Assembly (NCBI RefSeq): GCF_003315615.1
Contig: NZ_PDCH01000004.1
Span: forward strand, 45,949 to 109,948
Length of the DNA stretch: 64,000 nucleotides
Direction: 5' to 3'
DNA from: Bifidobacterium xylocopae
Lineage (GTDB): Bacteria > Actinomycetota > Actinomycetes > Actinomycetales > Bifidobacteriaceae
Below are positions 1 to 10,456 of this stretch, piece by piece. The notes beneath the pieces were generated by a model. The model ran no database searches. It was given only the letters and a program-made list of their open reading frames with translations, and was not told the origin of the DNA. Positions within the stretch are counted from its first letter, which is position 1. The number at the start of each line of letters is the position of its first letter. Both the position numbers and the translations under genes were made by a program.

Positions 1-134
1 AGGCGCATGAGCACCAGCAGCACGATGATGGCGAAGATGATGGCTGCGATCCAGTTGGTCGTCCGGATCTTCCGCTGGCCCTTGGGGCCTGGTTGATCGA
101 AGAGGAGGGAGCTTTCGTTGTTTGTCTTAGCCAT
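1..134 (-). CDS. gluD: Glutamate-type ABC importer permease (GluD-like), N-terminal part only
   Basis: Only the first 44 codons are inside the window; the gene runs off the left edge. The translation begins MAKTNNESSLLFDQPG, then a basic stretch (KGQRKIRTTN) and the start of a hydrophobic segment (WIAAIIFAIIVLLVLM), the usual start of the second permease of a polar amino-acid importer. It follows the GluC-like permease by 4 nt, which supports the assignment in a gluABCD-type operon. The family imports glutamate or related amino acids. Substrate is inferred from family and context only. Confidence 0.75.
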   Translation of the reverse strand, partial: MAKTNNESSLLFDQPGPKGQRKIRTTNWIAAIIFAIIVLLVLMR

Positions 135-138
135 GGCG

Positions 139-816
139 CTACCTTCTGACGGCCAGCTTGTTGGACAGGAAGGTGGTCAGGGCCCCGATGGGCAGGACCA
201 GGATCACATATCCCAAAGCGAAGATGAGGAAGATGGCGACGATCGAATTCGCGTGGAATTCGATCATCTCACTCATCAGGGAGGATGACTCAGTGGCCAC
301 CGATGCGGCGGCCGCTACAGTCGAGTTCTTCAGCAGGGCGATGAACGTGTTGCCCAAGGGTGCGACCGAGCCGCGGAAGGCCTGAGGCAGTATGATCTGA
401 CCGGCTGATTGCGTGAAGCTCAGCCCCAGGGCACGTGCCGCCTCAGCCTGGCCCAGGGGCACGGTGTTGATGCCGGAACGCAGTGACTCGCACACGAACG
501 CAGCCGTATACAGGGACAGGCCAATCACGGCCAGCCAGAAGAAATTGGCGGCGAAGACATCGGAGAAGCTCAGCTTGAGCTGTGCGAAAGCTCCCAGGAC
601 CATGAAGACCATGATGATGGTCAACGGCATGTTCTGGAAGAACTCAACATAGACCGAGGCCACCAATCGCATGGAGGAGACCGGTGCTATGCGCATCACC
701 ACCAGGATGACACCAAGAACCAACGAAAAGAGGGCAGCCCACAAGGTCAGTTCGATGTTGACCAGGAAGGCTCCGGGGATGTCGTATTCACGGAAGAGCT
801 GCAAAACGGCGGACAT
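139..816 (-). CDS. gluC: Glutamate-type ABC importer permease (GluC-like)
   Basis: A 225-residue integral membrane protein of the HisM/GlnP permease family with about five hydrophobic segments. The central EAARALGLS stretch (EAA loop) is the contact site for the ATPase. I start at the ATG at 816: it overlaps the gluB stop as TGATG and is preceded by GGAAGG, whereas a GTG one codon earlier is less well placed. It lies between the binding protein and the second permease, so it should form the transmembrane channel with GluD and be energised by GluA. Length is normal for the family. Confidence 0.88.
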   Translation of the reverse strand: MSAVLQLFREYDIPGAFLVNIELTLWAALFSLVLGVILVVMRIAPVSSMRLVASVYVEFFQNMPLTIIMVFMVLGAFAQLKLSFSDVFAANFFWLAVIGLSLYTAAFVCESLRSGINTVPLGQAEAARALGLSFTQSAGQIILPQAFRGSVAPLGNTFIALLKNSTVAAAASVATESSSLMSEMIEFHANSIVAIFLIFALGYVILVLPIGALTTFLSNKLAVRR

Positions 817-1676
817 CACTCACCTTCCTTAGGGACGGGCGGATTGTATCGTGCATCCGGCTTGAAGTGGACGCCCCTGGTATTCTGCTCCAGGGCCCGT
901 TGCCAGGAGCCATTGGACTCCATGTCATTGATGGCGTCGTTGATCCTGCGCGCCAACTCCTTGTCGCCCTTTTTTATACCCACACCGTAGCGTTCCTGGG
1001 TGAATGGCCTGCCGACCAGGCTCAGCCGCCCCCGGGATTGTGCCGCTAGACCCGCCAGAATGATGTCGTCGGTGGTCACCGCGTCCACGATGCCCGAGAA
1101 GAGTGCCGTGGCGCACTCGGCATAGCCAGGCTGTTCCATCAACTGCACTTCGGAGGCGAAGCGTTTCTTGACCGTGACAGCGGACGTGGACCCCGTCACC
1201 GAGCACAACCGCTTGCCGTTCAGGTCCTGGGGCCCCTTGATTGCGGTCTCGCCTTTGCGCACCATCAGGTCCTGTCCGGCCACGAAGTAGGGGCCGGCGA
1301 AGGAGACGGCCTTCTCGCGCTCGTCCGTTATTGAATAGGAGGCCAGGATCATATCGACATCGCCGTTCTGGAGCATGGCCTCCCTCTGCTTGGAGGGGGC
1401 CTCCTTCCAGATGATCTGGTCCTCTTCATACCCGAGCTTGCCGGCGATGTACTGGGCGACATCCACGTCGAAGCCCACGTAGGTGCCGGCCTTCTTGAAG
1501 CCCAGGCCAGGCTGGTCGAATTTGATGCCTATGCGAATCTTGCCCTCTTCCTTGTCCGACCCGCAGGCCGCCAGGGAAAAGACGCATGCAAGGGCGCATA
1601 AGGCGGCGAGCAGGGCCCGAAGACAGGTCCCCGCTCCCCTGCCCTGTGTGGGCCGGCGCCATGTCGATGTACTCAT
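816..1676 (-). CDS. gluB: Glutamate-type ABC importer substrate-binding lipoprotein (GluB-like)
   Basis: A 286-residue extracellular solute-binding protein, family 3. The N-terminus has basic residues, a hydrophobic core and a lipobox (SLAAC, Cys38), so it should be a membrane-anchored lipoprotein. The body has typical family-3 features: IRIGIKFDQPG at the start of lobe 1, GFDVDVAQYIAGKLG, and DMILASYSITDEREKAVSFA. I start at 1676 (MSTSTWRR) because AGAAGGA lies about 7 nt upstream; an in-frame ATG nine codons earlier lacks a site. The gene sits between the ATPase and the two permeases. Glutamate as ligand is inferred from the operon type. Confidence 0.88.
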   Translation of the reverse strand: MSTSTWRRPTQGRGAGTCLRALLAALCALACVFSLAACGSDKEEGKIRIGIKFDQPGLGFKKAGTYVGFDVDVAQYIAGKLGYEEDQIIWKEAPSKQREAMLQNGDVDMILASYSITDEREKAVSFAGPYFVAGQDLMVRKGETAIKGPQDLNGKRLCSVTGSTSAVTVKKRFASEVQLMEQPGYAECATALFSGIVDAVTTDDIILAGLAAQSRGRLSLVGRPFTQERYGVGIKKGDKELARRINDAINDMESNGSWQRALEQNTRGVHFKPDARYNPPVPKEGE

Positions 1677-1708
1677 ACGTCCATCCTTCTGTCCTGAATA
1701 CACCCAGC

Positions 1709-2518
1709 TCAGTGGGTCAGAATCTTCGAGAGGAACTCCTTGGCACGCCCGCTCTTGGGGTGGTCGAAGAACTCGTCGGGCCTGCCCTCCTCCAGGATCT
1801 GCCCATCGGCCATGAATACGATACGGTCGGCAGCCTTGCGGGCGAAGCCCATCTCATGGGTCACACAGATCATGGTCATACCCTCCTGGGCCAGTTCGAC
1901 CATGACATCGAGCACCTCATTGACCATCTCCGGGTCAAGGGCGGAGGTCGGCTCATCGAACAGCATGATCTTGGGCTTCATGGCCAGCGCTCGCGCTATG
2001 GCCACACGCTGCTGCTGCCCGCCCGACAGCTGGGACGGCATCTTCTGCGCCTGCGACTCGACCCCGACCCTCGCCAGCAAGTCCATGGCCAGGTCCTCGG
2101 CATCCTTGCGTGGCATGTGCCGCACCTTGATCGGCGCCAGCGTCACGTTGTCCAGAATCGTCTTGTTGGCGAAAAGGTTGAAGGACTGGAAGACCATGCC
2201 GACCTCGGCCCGCAGCCGGGCCAGATCCTTGCCTTCCTGGGGCAGTAGCTCGCCGTCGATACGAATCACTCCGGAGTCTATGGACTCAAGGCGGTTGATA
2301 GTGCGGCACATGGTCGATTTGCCCGAACCGGACGGGCCCACCACAACCAGCACCTCGCCCTGGCAGACCTGTAGGTTGATGTCCTTCAGGACATGAAGCC
2401 TGCCATAGTGCTTGTCCACATGTGCCAGCTCGACCAACGGTCGCGGATTCGCCGGGTCGGCCCGTCCGCCCGACACGATCGGGGCGGACGCCTTCTGCGT
2501 TTCGTTCGTTTCGTTCAT
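1709..2518 (-). CDS. gluA: Glutamate-type ABC importer ATP-binding protein (GluA-like)
   Basis: A 269-residue ABC ATPase of the polar amino-acid importer class. It shows Walker A (GPSGSGKST), a Q-loop (VFQSFNLF), the signature (LSGGQQQR), Walker B with the catalytic Glu ([12 protein letters not shown]) and the switch His (CVTHEMGFA). I use the ATG at 2518 (MNETNETQ), with a GCGGGG-type site just upstream; the longer frame would run into aspS. The first 30 residues before the ABC core are low-complexity. It is the first gene of the cluster, 76 nt after aspS, and is followed by gluB 32 nt later. Confidence 0.9.
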   Translation of the reverse strand: MNETNETQKASAPIVSGGRADPANPRPLVELAHVDKHYGRLHVLKDINLQVCQGEVLVVVGPSGSGKSTMCRTINRLESIDSGVIRIDGELLPQEGKDLARLRAEVGMVFQSFNLFANKTILDNVTLAPIKVRHMPRKDAEDLAMDLLARVGVESQAQKMPSQLSGGQQQRVAIARALAMKPKIMLFDEPTSALDPEMVNEVLDVMVELAQEGMTMICVTHEMGFARKAADRIVFMADGQILEEGRPDEFFDHPKSGRAKEFLSKILTH

Positions 2519-2594
2519 ACCCCGCATTCTAGCCCGGGGCAGGTAACAAGCGACTGGGCGCAGTATTACCGGGCTGTAAACGCCTGGCCTGCGC

Positions 2595-4391
2595 TCACGC
2601 ATCCTCCTCTGGGTCGTAATCCACACCCGTTTCGGCCCGCTGCTCGGGAGGAATCGGCGCGGGCGCGCCGGTCATCGGATCCTGACCGCCGCCGGACTTG
2701 GGGAAGGCGATGACGTCGCGGATGGAACCCGCACCCGTCAGGATCTGCGCCACTCGGTCCCAACCGAAGGCGATGCCGGCGTGAGGGGGCGCACCGTACT
2801 TGAAAGCCTCCAGAAGGAAACCGAATTTCTCCTGGGCCTCCTCGGGGCCTATGCCCAGGACCTTGAGCACGCGATCCTGGATGTCGTCGCGGTGGATACG
2901 CACTGAACCACCGCCGATCTCCTCACCATTGCAAACGATATCGTAGGAGTCGCTCATGGCGTGCGCCGGATCCTGGTCGAATCGATCGATCCAGTCGACC
3001 GAAGGCATGGTGAAGGGGTGGTGCATTGAGGTCCACTTGGAATGCCCCACGGCCACATCATCGTCATCGGGGTCATCAGTATGCTTGAACAAGGGGAAGT
3101 CCACCACCCAGGTCAATGCGAATTCATCGGGCTTGAGCAGGCCCTGACGCCGTGCGATCTCAACTCTGACGGCTCCCAGGAGCAGCTGGGAGGACTCACG
3201 CGCACCAGCCGCGAAGAAGACCGCGTCCCCATCCTCGGCACCCACTGCCTTCTTCAGTCCCTCGCGTTCCACATCGGACAGGTTCTTGGCCACCGGGCCC
3301 TTGAGCTCACCCTCGCCGGAGAACTGCACGTAAGCCAAACCCCTGGCGCCACGCTGGCGGGCCCAATCCTGCCAGGCATCGAACTGGCGACGCGGCGTGT
3401 CCGCCCCGCCCTTGAAGACCACTGCACCCACATAGGGGGCTTGGAAGACCCTGAACGGTGTGTCCCTGAAGTAGTCGGTCATCTCGACAATGGGATTGCC
3501 GAAACGCAGATCGGGCTTATCGGAGCCGTACTTGTCCATGGCCTCCTGCCAGGAGATGCGACCGATGGGCAGCCTGACCTCGTATCCGGCGGCCTTCCAG
3601 ATGGCGGCGATGACCTGTTCGGCCATGGCCATCACATCCTCCTGGGAGGCGAAGGACATCTCAATGTCCAGCTGGGTGAACTCCGGTTGCCGGTCTGCAC
3701 GGAAGTCCTCATCCCGGTAGCAGCGAGCGATCTGATAGTAGCGCTCGAAGCCCGCCACCATGAGCAGCTGTTTGAGAAGCTGGGGCGATTGGGGCAACGC
3801 ATACCAGGAGCCGGGCACCAGACGGGCCGGCACCAGGAAGTCGCGGGCACCCTCGGGCGTGGACTTGATCAGCGTCGGCGTCTCGATTTCACAGAAGTCC
3901 ATCCTGTCCAAGGCCGCACGGGCTGCGGCGTTCATCCGTGAACGCAGACGGATGTTGGACTGCATGGAGGGCCGGCGCAGATCCAGGTAGCGGTATTTCA
4001 GACGTATGTCCTCACCGGGCAGTTGATTCTCGGCCTCGTTCTCCAGGGCCGTTGACACCTGGAAGGGCAGTGCCTCCGACTTGGCGAGAACCGTGATGTC
4101 CTCGGCAACGATCTCGATGTGTCCGGTGGACAGATGGACGTTGTCGTTGCCTTCGGGACGGGCACGGACCTCGCCCTTGACTTCAATCACATACTCCGAG
4201 CGCAGGGGACGGGCTATTTCCTCGTCATAGACGACGACCTGGACCAGACCGGTGCGGTCGCGCAAGTCAATGAAGGCCACACCACCATGGTCACGGCGGC
4301 GGTCCACCCAACCGGCGACCGTGACCTTGCTGCCGATCTCGGACTCGGTCACTTGGGTGGCATAGTGCGTTCTGTAAGCCGACTGGCTCAT
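2595..4391 (-). CDS. aspS: Aspartyl-tRNA synthetase
   Basis: A 598-residue class II synthetase of the bacterial type. It has an N-terminal OB-fold anticodon-binding domain ([20 protein letters not shown]), a catalytic core including [20 protein letters not shown] and [17 protein letters not shown] (motif 2), an inserted GAD domain in the middle, and motif 3 near the C-terminus ([13 protein letters not shown]). I start at 4391 ([13 protein letters not shown]), preceded by GGAGGAAGAGAG; the longer frame is not conserved in character. It follows hisS by 46 nt, a common actinobacterial pairing. Whether it is discriminating or also charges tRNA-Asn cannot be decided here. Confidence 0.96.
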   Translation of the reverse strand: MSQSAYRTHYATQVTESEIGSKVTVAGWVDRRRDHGGVAFIDLRDRTGLVQVVVYDEEIARPLRSEYVIEVKGEVRARPEGNDNVHLSTGHIEIVAEDITVLAKSEALPFQVSTALENEAENQLPGEDIRLKYRYLDLRRPSMQSNIRLRSRMNAAARAALDRMDFCEIETPTLIKSTPEGARDFLVPARLVPGSWYALPQSPQLLKQLLMVAGFERYYQIARCYRDEDFRADRQPEFTQLDIEMSFASQEDVMAMAEQVIAAIWKAAGYEVRLPIGRISWQEAMDKYGSDKPDLRFGNPIVEMTDYFRDTPFRVFQAPYVGAVVFKGGADTPRRQFDAWQDWARQRGARGLAYVQFSGEGELKGPVAKNLSDVEREGLKKAVGAEDGDAVFFAAGARESSQLLLGAVRVEIARRQGLLKPDEFALTWVVDFPLFKHTDDPDDDDVAVGHSKWTSMHHPFTMPSVDWIDRFDQDPAHAMSDSYDIVCNGEEIGGGSVRIHRDDIQDRVLKVLGIGPEEAQEKFGFLLEAFKYGAPPHAGIAFGWDRVAQILTGAGSIRDVIAFPKSGGGQDPMTGAPAPIPPEQRAETGVDYDPEEDA

Positions 4392-4437
4392 GCTTCTCTC
4401 TTCCTCCATGCGGGCTCGGCCCGCCCTTGCTTCAGGC

Positions 4438-5823
4438 CTAGAATTCCACGCCCTGCTGGGCAATAAGGGTATCCGGCAACCACGACACGGCATCTGCAGC
4501 TTCCTGGTCGCCCGTCTCGATGTTCTTCACCTCGTCATGGCCCGCTGCATCCCCCTCCTGGGCGGGGAACCAAACGTATGGTATGCCCAGGTGGTCGGCG
4601 TACTTGATCTGCTTGCCTATCTTGGCGGCACTCGGTGCCACGTCAGCCGCTATCCCCCGCTGACGCAGGAGATCTGCGACATGGTTGCTGGCCGTCCGCC
4701 CGGCTTCGTTCCACACCGCCACCAGGACGGCCGCCGGGGAGACCCTGGAGGCGTGGGCCCCCACCCGACCGAGCATATAGGAGAGCAGGCGGGACAGCCC
4801 TATCGAAAGACCGACCCCCGGATAGGTGCGTGAACCCTGTGAGGCCAGATTGTCGTAACGGCCGCCCGAGCATATGGACCCCAGTGTCTCGGCACCGTCC
4901 AAGAACGTCTCATAGACCGAACCGGTGTAGTAGTCCAAACCGCGGGCGATCTTCAGGTCGGCGACGACGGCACCGGGCCGTATCCTCGCGGCCTCATCCA
5001 CTATCATCGCCAGGGTCTCCAGCCCTTCCTGGGCCAGTTCGTAAGCCTGCCCGCCAACCTCGATGCCGTGGGCCTCGCAGAGGTCCCGGAAGCCTTGGCG
5101 CAGCCCGGCGCCGTCCGTGGCCGTCAGCTCTGCCAACTCAAGGCAGGCCGAGGCTTGGGCCTGGCTGGCGCCGCACTCACTAACCAGCAGCTTCCCCACT
5201 TCCTCGGCGCCGATTTTGTCAAGCTTGTCGATCTCGCGGAGGACCCCCTCGATGTCGCTCAGCCCCAGACCCCGGTAAAAGCCTTCGGAAAGCTTACGAT
5301 TGTTGGCATGTACCGTCGCCTTGGGACAGCCATAGGGGCGCAAGGCCTCCAAGGCTGAAAGCATGACCAGTGGCAGTTCCACCTCGTAGTGGTCCGGCAG
5401 CTCACCATTGCCGATCACGTCGATGTCGGCCTGGACGAACTCTCGGAAGCGGCCATCCTGTGGGCGCTCCCCCCGCCAGACCTTCTGGATCTGCCATCGT
5501 TTGAACGGGAAGGTCAGTTGACCGGAATGCTCGACCACATACCTGGAAAGCGGCACGGTCAGATCGAAATGCAGCCCGAGCCTGTCCTCGACCGGCTTGC
5601 CGTCCTCGTGACCGACTTCCTGCAGGCGGCTCAGCAGGTAGATTTCCTTGCTGGTCTCCCCCTTCTTGAGCAGCGAGGAGCCGGGCTCCACAGCCCTGGT
5701 CTCGATGCCGATGAACCCGTTGAGCTCGAAGACATGCCGCAACGTGTCGATCATGGTCTGCTCCACCACTCTTTGGGAGGGGAGCCACTCCGGGAATCCT
5801 GATAATGATGCGCCTTTAGCCAT
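4438..5823 (-). CDS. hisS: Histidyl-tRNA synthetase
   Basis: A 461-residue class II synthetase that charges tRNA-His. It starts [20 protein letters not shown], a typical start for actinobacterial HisRS. Motif 2 is seen in [20 protein letters not shown], the histidine-binding HisA motif in [13 protein letters not shown], and motif 3 in [12 protein letters not shown]; an anticodon-binding domain fills the C-terminal 110 residues. A GGGAGG element sits only 1 nt before the ATG, an unusually short spacing, so initiation may be weak or partly leaderless. It heads the hisS-aspS pair and is divergent from the DUF349 gene. Confidence 0.96.
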   Translation of the reverse strand: MAKGASLSGFPEWLPSQRVVEQTMIDTLRHVFELNGFIGIETRAVEPGSSLLKKGETSKEIYLLSRLQEVGHEDGKPVEDRLGLHFDLTVPLSRYVVEHSGQLTFPFKRWQIQKVWRGERPQDGRFREFVQADIDVIGNGELPDHYEVELPLVMLSALEALRPYGCPKATVHANNRKLSEGFYRGLGLSDIEGVLREIDKLDKIGAEEVGKLLVSECGASQAQASACLELAELTATDGAGLRQGFRDLCEAHGIEVGGQAYELAQEGLETLAMIVDEAARIRPGAVVADLKIARGLDYYTGSVYETFLDGAETLGSICSGGRYDNLASQGSRTYPGVGLSIGLSRLLSYMLGRVGAHASRVSPAAVLVAVWNEAGRTASNHVADLLRQRGIAADVAPSAAKIGKQIKYADHLGIPYVWFPAQEGDAAGHDEVKNIETGDQEAADAVSWLPDTLIAQQGVEF

Positions 5824-5830
5824 ACCTCCC

Positions 5831-5836
5831 TATAAT
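5831..5836 (+). promoter_or_regulatory. -10-like TATAAT in the hisS/DUF349 divergent region
   Basis: A perfect TATAAT lies in the 91-nt divergent space between hisS and the DUF349 gene, about 80 nt before the DUF349 start. A good -35 hexamer at the usual distance is not evident. The complementary strand reads ATTATA, so the AT-rich block could also serve hisS. The call rests on the hexamer and position only. Confidence 0.4.
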
Positions 5837-5914
5837 AGGAGATAGAGAGGAGAAGTGGCGCCTGTGTGCGGCGCTTCCCCCCGTCTCCACCCCACAAGCT
5901 TGAAGGAGCTGGCA

Positions 5915-7402
5915 ATGGCCGACGATTCAGTCACCACACCCGAGAAAACCCCTGCACCCGACGGACAGACGCAGGAGCAAAGCCAACAGGCGGTCCAGGC
6001 GGGTGTCCATGACCCCAAGCCCGCACCCAGCCCCGCCGCACCCACCGACCAGCCCGATAAGCCGAAGGCAGCAGCGAGGCCTGCGGCACCCTCCCCCGCG
6101 GCGCTTGCCAGGAAGCCGCCGGTGATGCCGGCTGCCCCTGCCGCGGCAAGCTATAAGGAAGAGGATGTGAAGGCCGCGGAGACATTCGGCCGCGTGGACG
6201 ACAATGGCGGCGTCTTCGTGCGCGAGGGCGCAGGTGAGCGCGAGGTCGGACAGTTCCCTGACGCCGGCAGCAAGGACGAAGCCCTGTCCCTGTACGCCCG
6301 TCGCTACCTTGACCTCAAAGAGAAGCTGGATCTGTTCGCCACCCGCCTGAAGGCCGCCAACATCAAGCCCCGCGAAATCGACGAATCCCTGAAGACACTG
6401 GATGAGGAGACCAAGGAGCCTGCGGTCGTCGGCGATATCGCAGCCCTGCGCGCGCATCTGTTGGAGCTGCGCACCGAAGGCGAAGCCAAGAAGACCAAGC
6501 TTGCGGAAGAGCGCAAGGCCGCCCTCGCCAAGGCCATCGACGAGCGCACCGCCATCGTCGAGGAGGCCGAAGGCATCGTGGCCGGTCTCGGTGATCAAAC
6601 CAACTGGCGGCAGACAGCCGACAAGTTCCGCGGCTTGTTCGAACGCTGGCAGAACCATCAGCGCACCACCATCCGCATCGACAAGAAGCACGCCGATGCC
6701 TTGTGGAAGAGGTTCTCCTCCGCCCGCTCAGCCTTCAACCAGCAACGGCGCAAGTGGGCCCAGGAACGCGATGCCAGCCGCGCCGAGACCAAGCGGATCA
6801 AGGAAGAGATCATAGCCAAGGCCAATGAGATCAAGGATTCCACGGACTGGGGCGGCACCTCCCGCGACTTCAACGCCCTGATGGACCGTTGGAAGGCCGC
6901 CGGGCGGGCGGGCCGCAATGAAGACGATGCCCTGTGGGCCCGCTTCCGCGAGGCGGCGGATGTCTTCTTCAACGCCCGCCAGGCCGATAGGGACAAGATC
7001 TCCGGCGACGAACAGGAAAATCTGAAAGCCAAGGAAGCTCTGCTCGTCAAAGCCGAGTCCCTGCTGCCCGTCAAGGACGAGGCCGCAGCCAAACGTGCCC
7101 GTCAGGCCTTGGCCAAGATCCAGGAGGAATGGGACGGGATCGGTTACGTGCCCCGTGCCGACATGCACCGGATTGAGAGCCGTCTCGATGCCGTGGACAG
7201 ACAGATCAAGACGGTCGAGGACGCGGCATGGAAACGATCTGATCCCGAGGCCGACGCCAGAAAGTCCTCCTTCGAGACCCAACTGGAGTCCCAGCTGGAC
7301 GAGCTGGACCAGCGGATCGAGGCCGAGTCGGACCCTGCGGCCAAGCAGGCCCTGCAGGCGGAGAAAGCCACTAAAGAACAATGGCTCAAGGCGATTAAAT
7401 AG
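5915..7402 (+). CDS. DUF349 domain protein
   Basis: A 495-residue soluble, highly charged protein. The first 85 residues are Pro/Ala/Gln-rich and probably disordered (EKTPAPDGQTQEQSQQ, then PAAPSPAALARKPP). The rest is helical repeat sequence of the DUF349 type, with recurring W-x(n)-F and WKAAGR-like segments such as NWRQTADKFRGLFERWQNH and DWGGTSRDFNALMDRWKAAG, and ends in a coiled-coil-like acidic tail. I start at 5915 (MADDSV), preceded by GAAGGAG 8 nt upstream. The family is common beside hisS or rel in actinobacteria, but its role is not firmly established. It ends in a strong hairpin shared with rel. Confidence 0.88.
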   Translation: MADDSVTTPEKTPAPDGQTQEQSQQAVQAGVHDPKPAPSPAAPTDQPDKPKAAARPAAPSPAALARKPPVMPAAPAAASYKEEDVKAAETFGRVDDNGGVFVREGAGEREVGQFPDAGSKDEALSLYARRYLDLKEKLDLFATRLKAANIKPREIDESLKTLDEETKEPAVVGDIAALRAHLLELRTEGEAKKTKLAEERKAALAKAIDERTAIVEEAEGIVAGLGDQTNWRQTADKFRGLFERWQNHQRTTIRIDKKHADALWKRFSSARSAFNQQRRKWAQERDASRAETKRIKEEIIAKANEIKDSTDWGGTSRDFNALMDRWKAAGRAGRNEDDALWARFREAADVFFNARQADRDKISGDEQENLKAKEALLVKAESLLPVKDEAAAKRARQALAKIQEEWDGIGYVPRADMHRIESRLDAVDRQIKTVEDAAWKRSDPEADARKSSFETQLESQLDELDQRIEAESDPAAKQALQAEKATKEQWLKAIK

Positions 7403-7438
7403 ATCCAACGTGGCCGCCGCCGATCTGCAGCGGTGGGG

Positions 7439-7486
7439 ACGCAATCAGGCCCGGCAGCCTCCAATGGGTGCCGGGCCTGATTGCGT
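7439..7486. terminator. Bidirectional terminator hairpin between DUF349 gene and rel
   Basis: A perfect inverted repeat with an 18-bp stem: the left arm ends in GGCCCGGCA, the right arm begins TGCCGGGCC, and the loop is 12 nt. It sits between convergent genes, so it can end transcripts from both sides. There is no long T-run, as is common in high-GC actinobacteria. Confidence 0.85.
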
Positions 7487-7523
7487 TGTGAAAGCCATGG
7501 CAGCTCTGCGGCAGATTGTCACC

Positions 7524-9884
7524 TCAGACCTTGCGCATTCGTGAGGATGAGGAATCCTTGGCACCCGTCAGCCTATAGGCGTCGAAGACCCCATCAATCT
7601 TGCGGACCCCCGAAAGCAGCGTGTTCAAATGCTGCGGGTCGGCCATCTCGAAGACGAACTGGTTGACGGCCACCCGGTCGCGCCCTGTCGTCTGTGCCCC
7701 CGAAAGGATATTGACGCCATGGTCGGAGAGAACCTGGGTGATGTCGGAAAGCAGGTGGGGCCTATCCAGTGCTTCCACCTGGATCTTGACCATGAACGTG
7801 CCTTGGTTGCTGGACCAGGACACTTCCACGATCCGTTCCGGATGCTGCTTGCGCAGGTCCAGCAGGTTCTGGCAATCCGCCCTGTGGACCGAGACGCCCT
7901 GGTTGCGGGTGATGAAGCCTACGATCTGGTCGCCCGGTACCGGTGTGCAGCAGCGGGCCAGTTTGACCCACACGTCATCCACACCCTTGACCGAGATGCC
8001 TTCCGAGGAGGAGACGGCGTGGCTCCGCCCCACCTGGCTCAGCGGGAGAGCCTCCTGCTCCACTTCATCTTCGACGGTCGCCCGCCCTACATCGTGGACA
8101 AGTCTTGATATGACATTCTGCGTGGAGACCTGGCCGTCACCGATGGCTGCATAGACTGCGTTCTCACTGGGCAGGTTGAGCTCGTCAGCCACACCCACCA
8201 TGGACTCGGGTGTCACCAGCGTAGCCATCGGCAGGTTCCGCTTGCGCATGGCCCGTGCCAGATCGTCCCTGCCCTCCTCGATCGTCTCGGAACGGCGCTC
8301 CTTGCTGAACCACTGCCTTATCTTGTTGCGTGCACGCGGCGAACGTACGAAGGATAGCCAGTCGCGCGAAGGCCCATTGGTGTCGGACTTTGAGGTCAGA
8401 ATCTCAACGGTGTCGCCGTTTTCGAGCTTCGTGTCCAGGGGGACCAAACGGCCGTTGACCCTGGCACCCATGGTCCGATGCCCCACTTCCGTGTGGACCG
8501 TGTAGGCGAAATCCACCGGCGTCGAACCGGCGGGCAGGGACATGATCTTGCCTTTCGGAGTGAAGACGAAGACCTCAGCCGATCCCAGGTCGTCCTTGAG
8601 CGTGCCCAGGAACTCGTTCGAGTCCGGCGTCTCGCTGGTCCAATCCGCCAACTGCTGGATCCATTTGAGGTTGTCGGCCTCGCTCAGCTCGGCCTGCTCC
8701 TTCTGCTCGCGCTTGACGTCCGTGGTGTCCGGGGCCGACAGCTCCCGCCCCGCCTGCCCGTTCTCCTTGTACTTCCAGTGGGCGGCGATGCCGAACTCCG
8801 CCCGACGGTGCATCTGCCATGTCCGGATCTGAATCTCGACGGGTTTGCCTCCAGGACCCACGACTGTGGTGTGCAAGGACTGGTACATGTTCATCTTAGG
8901 CATGGCGATGTAGTCCTTGAACCGCCCGGGGACAGGACTCCAACGGGCGTGCACCGCACCGAGGGCCGCGTAGCAGTCGCGGATGGAATCCACGATGATG
9001 CGCACACCCACCAGGTCGTAAATATTCTCGAAATCGTGGCCGCGCACAATCATCTTCTGGTAGATGGAGAAATAATCCTTAGGGCGCCCGGTCACATAGG
9101 CATCGATCCCCTGGCCGTCCAGGTCCTCGTGAATCTCGTCCAGGATCTGCTTGAGATAGACATCCCTCTGTCCGGCCCGTTGGGCCACCAGCACCACGAT
9201 CTCGTTGTATATCTTCGGGTACAGCGCCTTGAAGCTGAGCTCCTCCAGCTCCGTCTTGATGGCATTCATACCCAGGCGATTGGCAAGCGGCGCGTAGACA
9301 TCCAAGGTCTCCCGCGCCTTGCGCTGGGCGGAGGAGGGCTTGACATAACGCCAGGTGCGGGCATTATGGACCCTATCGGCCAATTTGACGACCAGGACAC
9401 GCACGTCACGGCTCATGGCGACCACCATCTTGCGGATGGTCTCGGCCTGGGCCAGGTCCCCATAGTCCATCTTTGAGATCTTCGTCACTCCGTCAACCAG
9501 TCCGGCCACCGTATCGCCGAAATCCTTGCGGCATTCCTCGAGCGTGTAGTCGGTGTCCTCCACCGTGTCGTGCAGAAGACCAGCGGACACGACCGTCGGG
9601 CCCATACCCAGGTCGGCCAGGATCTGGGCCACAGCCAGGGGGTGGATGATGTATGGCTCACCTGACTTGCGCCGCTGGCTGGCGTGTTGCCTGACGGCAC
9701 GATCGTACGCCTTTGGCAGCATGGACAGGTCCACGCTGGGATGGTGGGATCGACAGGCCTTCGCGATGGGCTGCAGGGGATTCAAGGGGTCATCGGAGAT
9801 CTCGCATCCGAGCGCACGGGAGGCACCGCCGGCGTCGCCCCGGTTGACATCATTGTCGCATACCCTGCCCTCCATAGCGACCAT
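7524..9884 (-). CDS. rel: Bifunctional (p)ppGpp synthetase/hydrolase
   Basis: A 786-residue Rel/SpoT-family protein. The HD hydrolase domain is intact, with the HDxxED motif (LLHDTVEDTDYT, around residues 104-115). It is followed by the synthetase domain (RFKDYIAMPKMNMYQSLHT, EIQIRTWQMHRRAEFGIAAH), a TGS domain (VFVFTPKGKIMSLPAGSTP), and a C-terminal ACT domain (FMVKIQVEALDRPHLLSD). I start at 9884 (MVAMEG), preceded by GGAGG with 6-nt spacing. It should both make and degrade the stringent alarmone in response to stalled ribosomes. A second, synthetase-only enzyme lies at 46239-47021. Confidence 0.95.
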   Translation of the reverse strand: MVAMEGRVCDNDVNRGDAGGASRALGCEISDDPLNPLQPIAKACRSHHPSVDLSMLPKAYDRAVRQHASQRRKSGEPYIIHPLAVAQILADLGMGPTVVSAGLLHDTVEDTDYTLEECRKDFGDTVAGLVDGVTKISKMDYGDLAQAETIRKMVVAMSRDVRVLVVKLADRVHNARTWRYVKPSSAQRKARETLDVYAPLANRLGMNAIKTELEELSFKALYPKIYNEIVVLVAQRAGQRDVYLKQILDEIHEDLDGQGIDAYVTGRPKDYFSIYQKMIVRGHDFENIYDLVGVRIIVDSIRDCYAALGAVHARWSPVPGRFKDYIAMPKMNMYQSLHTTVVGPGGKPVEIQIRTWQMHRRAEFGIAAHWKYKENGQAGRELSAPDTTDVKREQKEQAELSEADNLKWIQQLADWTSETPDSNEFLGTLKDDLGSAEVFVFTPKGKIMSLPAGSTPVDFAYTVHTEVGHRTMGARVNGRLVPLDTKLENGDTVEILTSKSDTNGPSRDWLSFVRSPRARNKIRQWFSKERRSETIEEGRDDLARAMRKRNLPMATLVTPESMVGVADELNLPSENAVYAAIGDGQVSTQNVISRLVHDVGRATVEDEVEQEALPLSQVGRSHAVSSSEGISVKGVDDVWVKLARCCTPVPGDQIVGFITRNQGVSVHRADCQNLLDLRKQHPERIVEVSWSSNQGTFMVKIQVEALDRPHLLSDITQVLSDHGVNILSGAQTTGRDRVAVNQFVFEMADPQHLNTLLSGVRKIDGVFDAYRLTGAKDSSSSRMRKV

Positions 9885-9973
9885 GTCACTCCTCCCGCCC
9901 TGATGATTCACCTATCCTACACGCCATTCACGAGTCGAAGACCCGGGTCGGCAGGGTTCCGGGCCGTCCGCGC

Positions 9974-10456
9974 TCACAATCCCGTGGAGCCGAAACCACC
10001 ATCCCCGCGCTCGGATCCCGGCAGCCTGTCGGCCGACAGGAACTCAGCCTGTACATACCGCTGGATGACCAGTTGTGCGATTCGGTCTCCGGCCTGGAAG
10101 GAGACCTCATGATGGGGGTCGAGATTGATCAATGGCACCTTCACCTCCCCGCGATAGCCGGCGTCGATCGTACCGGGGGCGTTGAGGACCGTAACCCCCT
10201 GCCTGACCGCCAAACCCGAACGGGGGTGGACAAGGCCCACATATCCCGCAGGCAGGGCGATCGCGATCCCCGTCGGTGCCAGGATCCGCTCGAAGGGCCG
10301 CAGTGTCAGTGGAACCCTTGTGCGCAGGTCCGCACCGGCATCACCGGCCATCGCATATTCCAGGTAGACGCCCAAACCCGCGCCATCCCCGTCTTCCACA
10401 GACTTGACCAGCACCTCAACGTCCTCGGGTCCGTTGTAGGTCTCGTCCACGGCCAT
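9974..10456 (-). CDS. dut: dUTP diphosphatase
   Basis: A 160-residue trimeric-type dUTPase that hydrolyses dUTP to dUMP and pyrophosphate. All five motifs are visible: AGDAGADLRT (1), HPRSGLAVRQG (2), GTIDAGYRGEVKV (3), DRIAQLVIQ (4) and the mobile C-terminal GSERGDGGFGSTG (5). I start at 10456 (MAVDETYNGPEDVEV), where ATG overlaps the DUF4193 stop as TGATG, implying translational coupling. The longer frame reads through DUF4193 sequence and is not used. Confidence 0.95.
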   Translation of the reverse strand: MAVDETYNGPEDVEVLVKSVEDGDGAGLGVYLEYAMAGDAGADLRTRVPLTLRPFERILAPTGIAIALPAGYVGLVHPRSGLAVRQGVTVLNAPGTIDAGYRGEVKVPLINLDPHHEVSFQAGDRIAQLVIQRYVQAEFLSADRLPGSERGDGGFGSTGL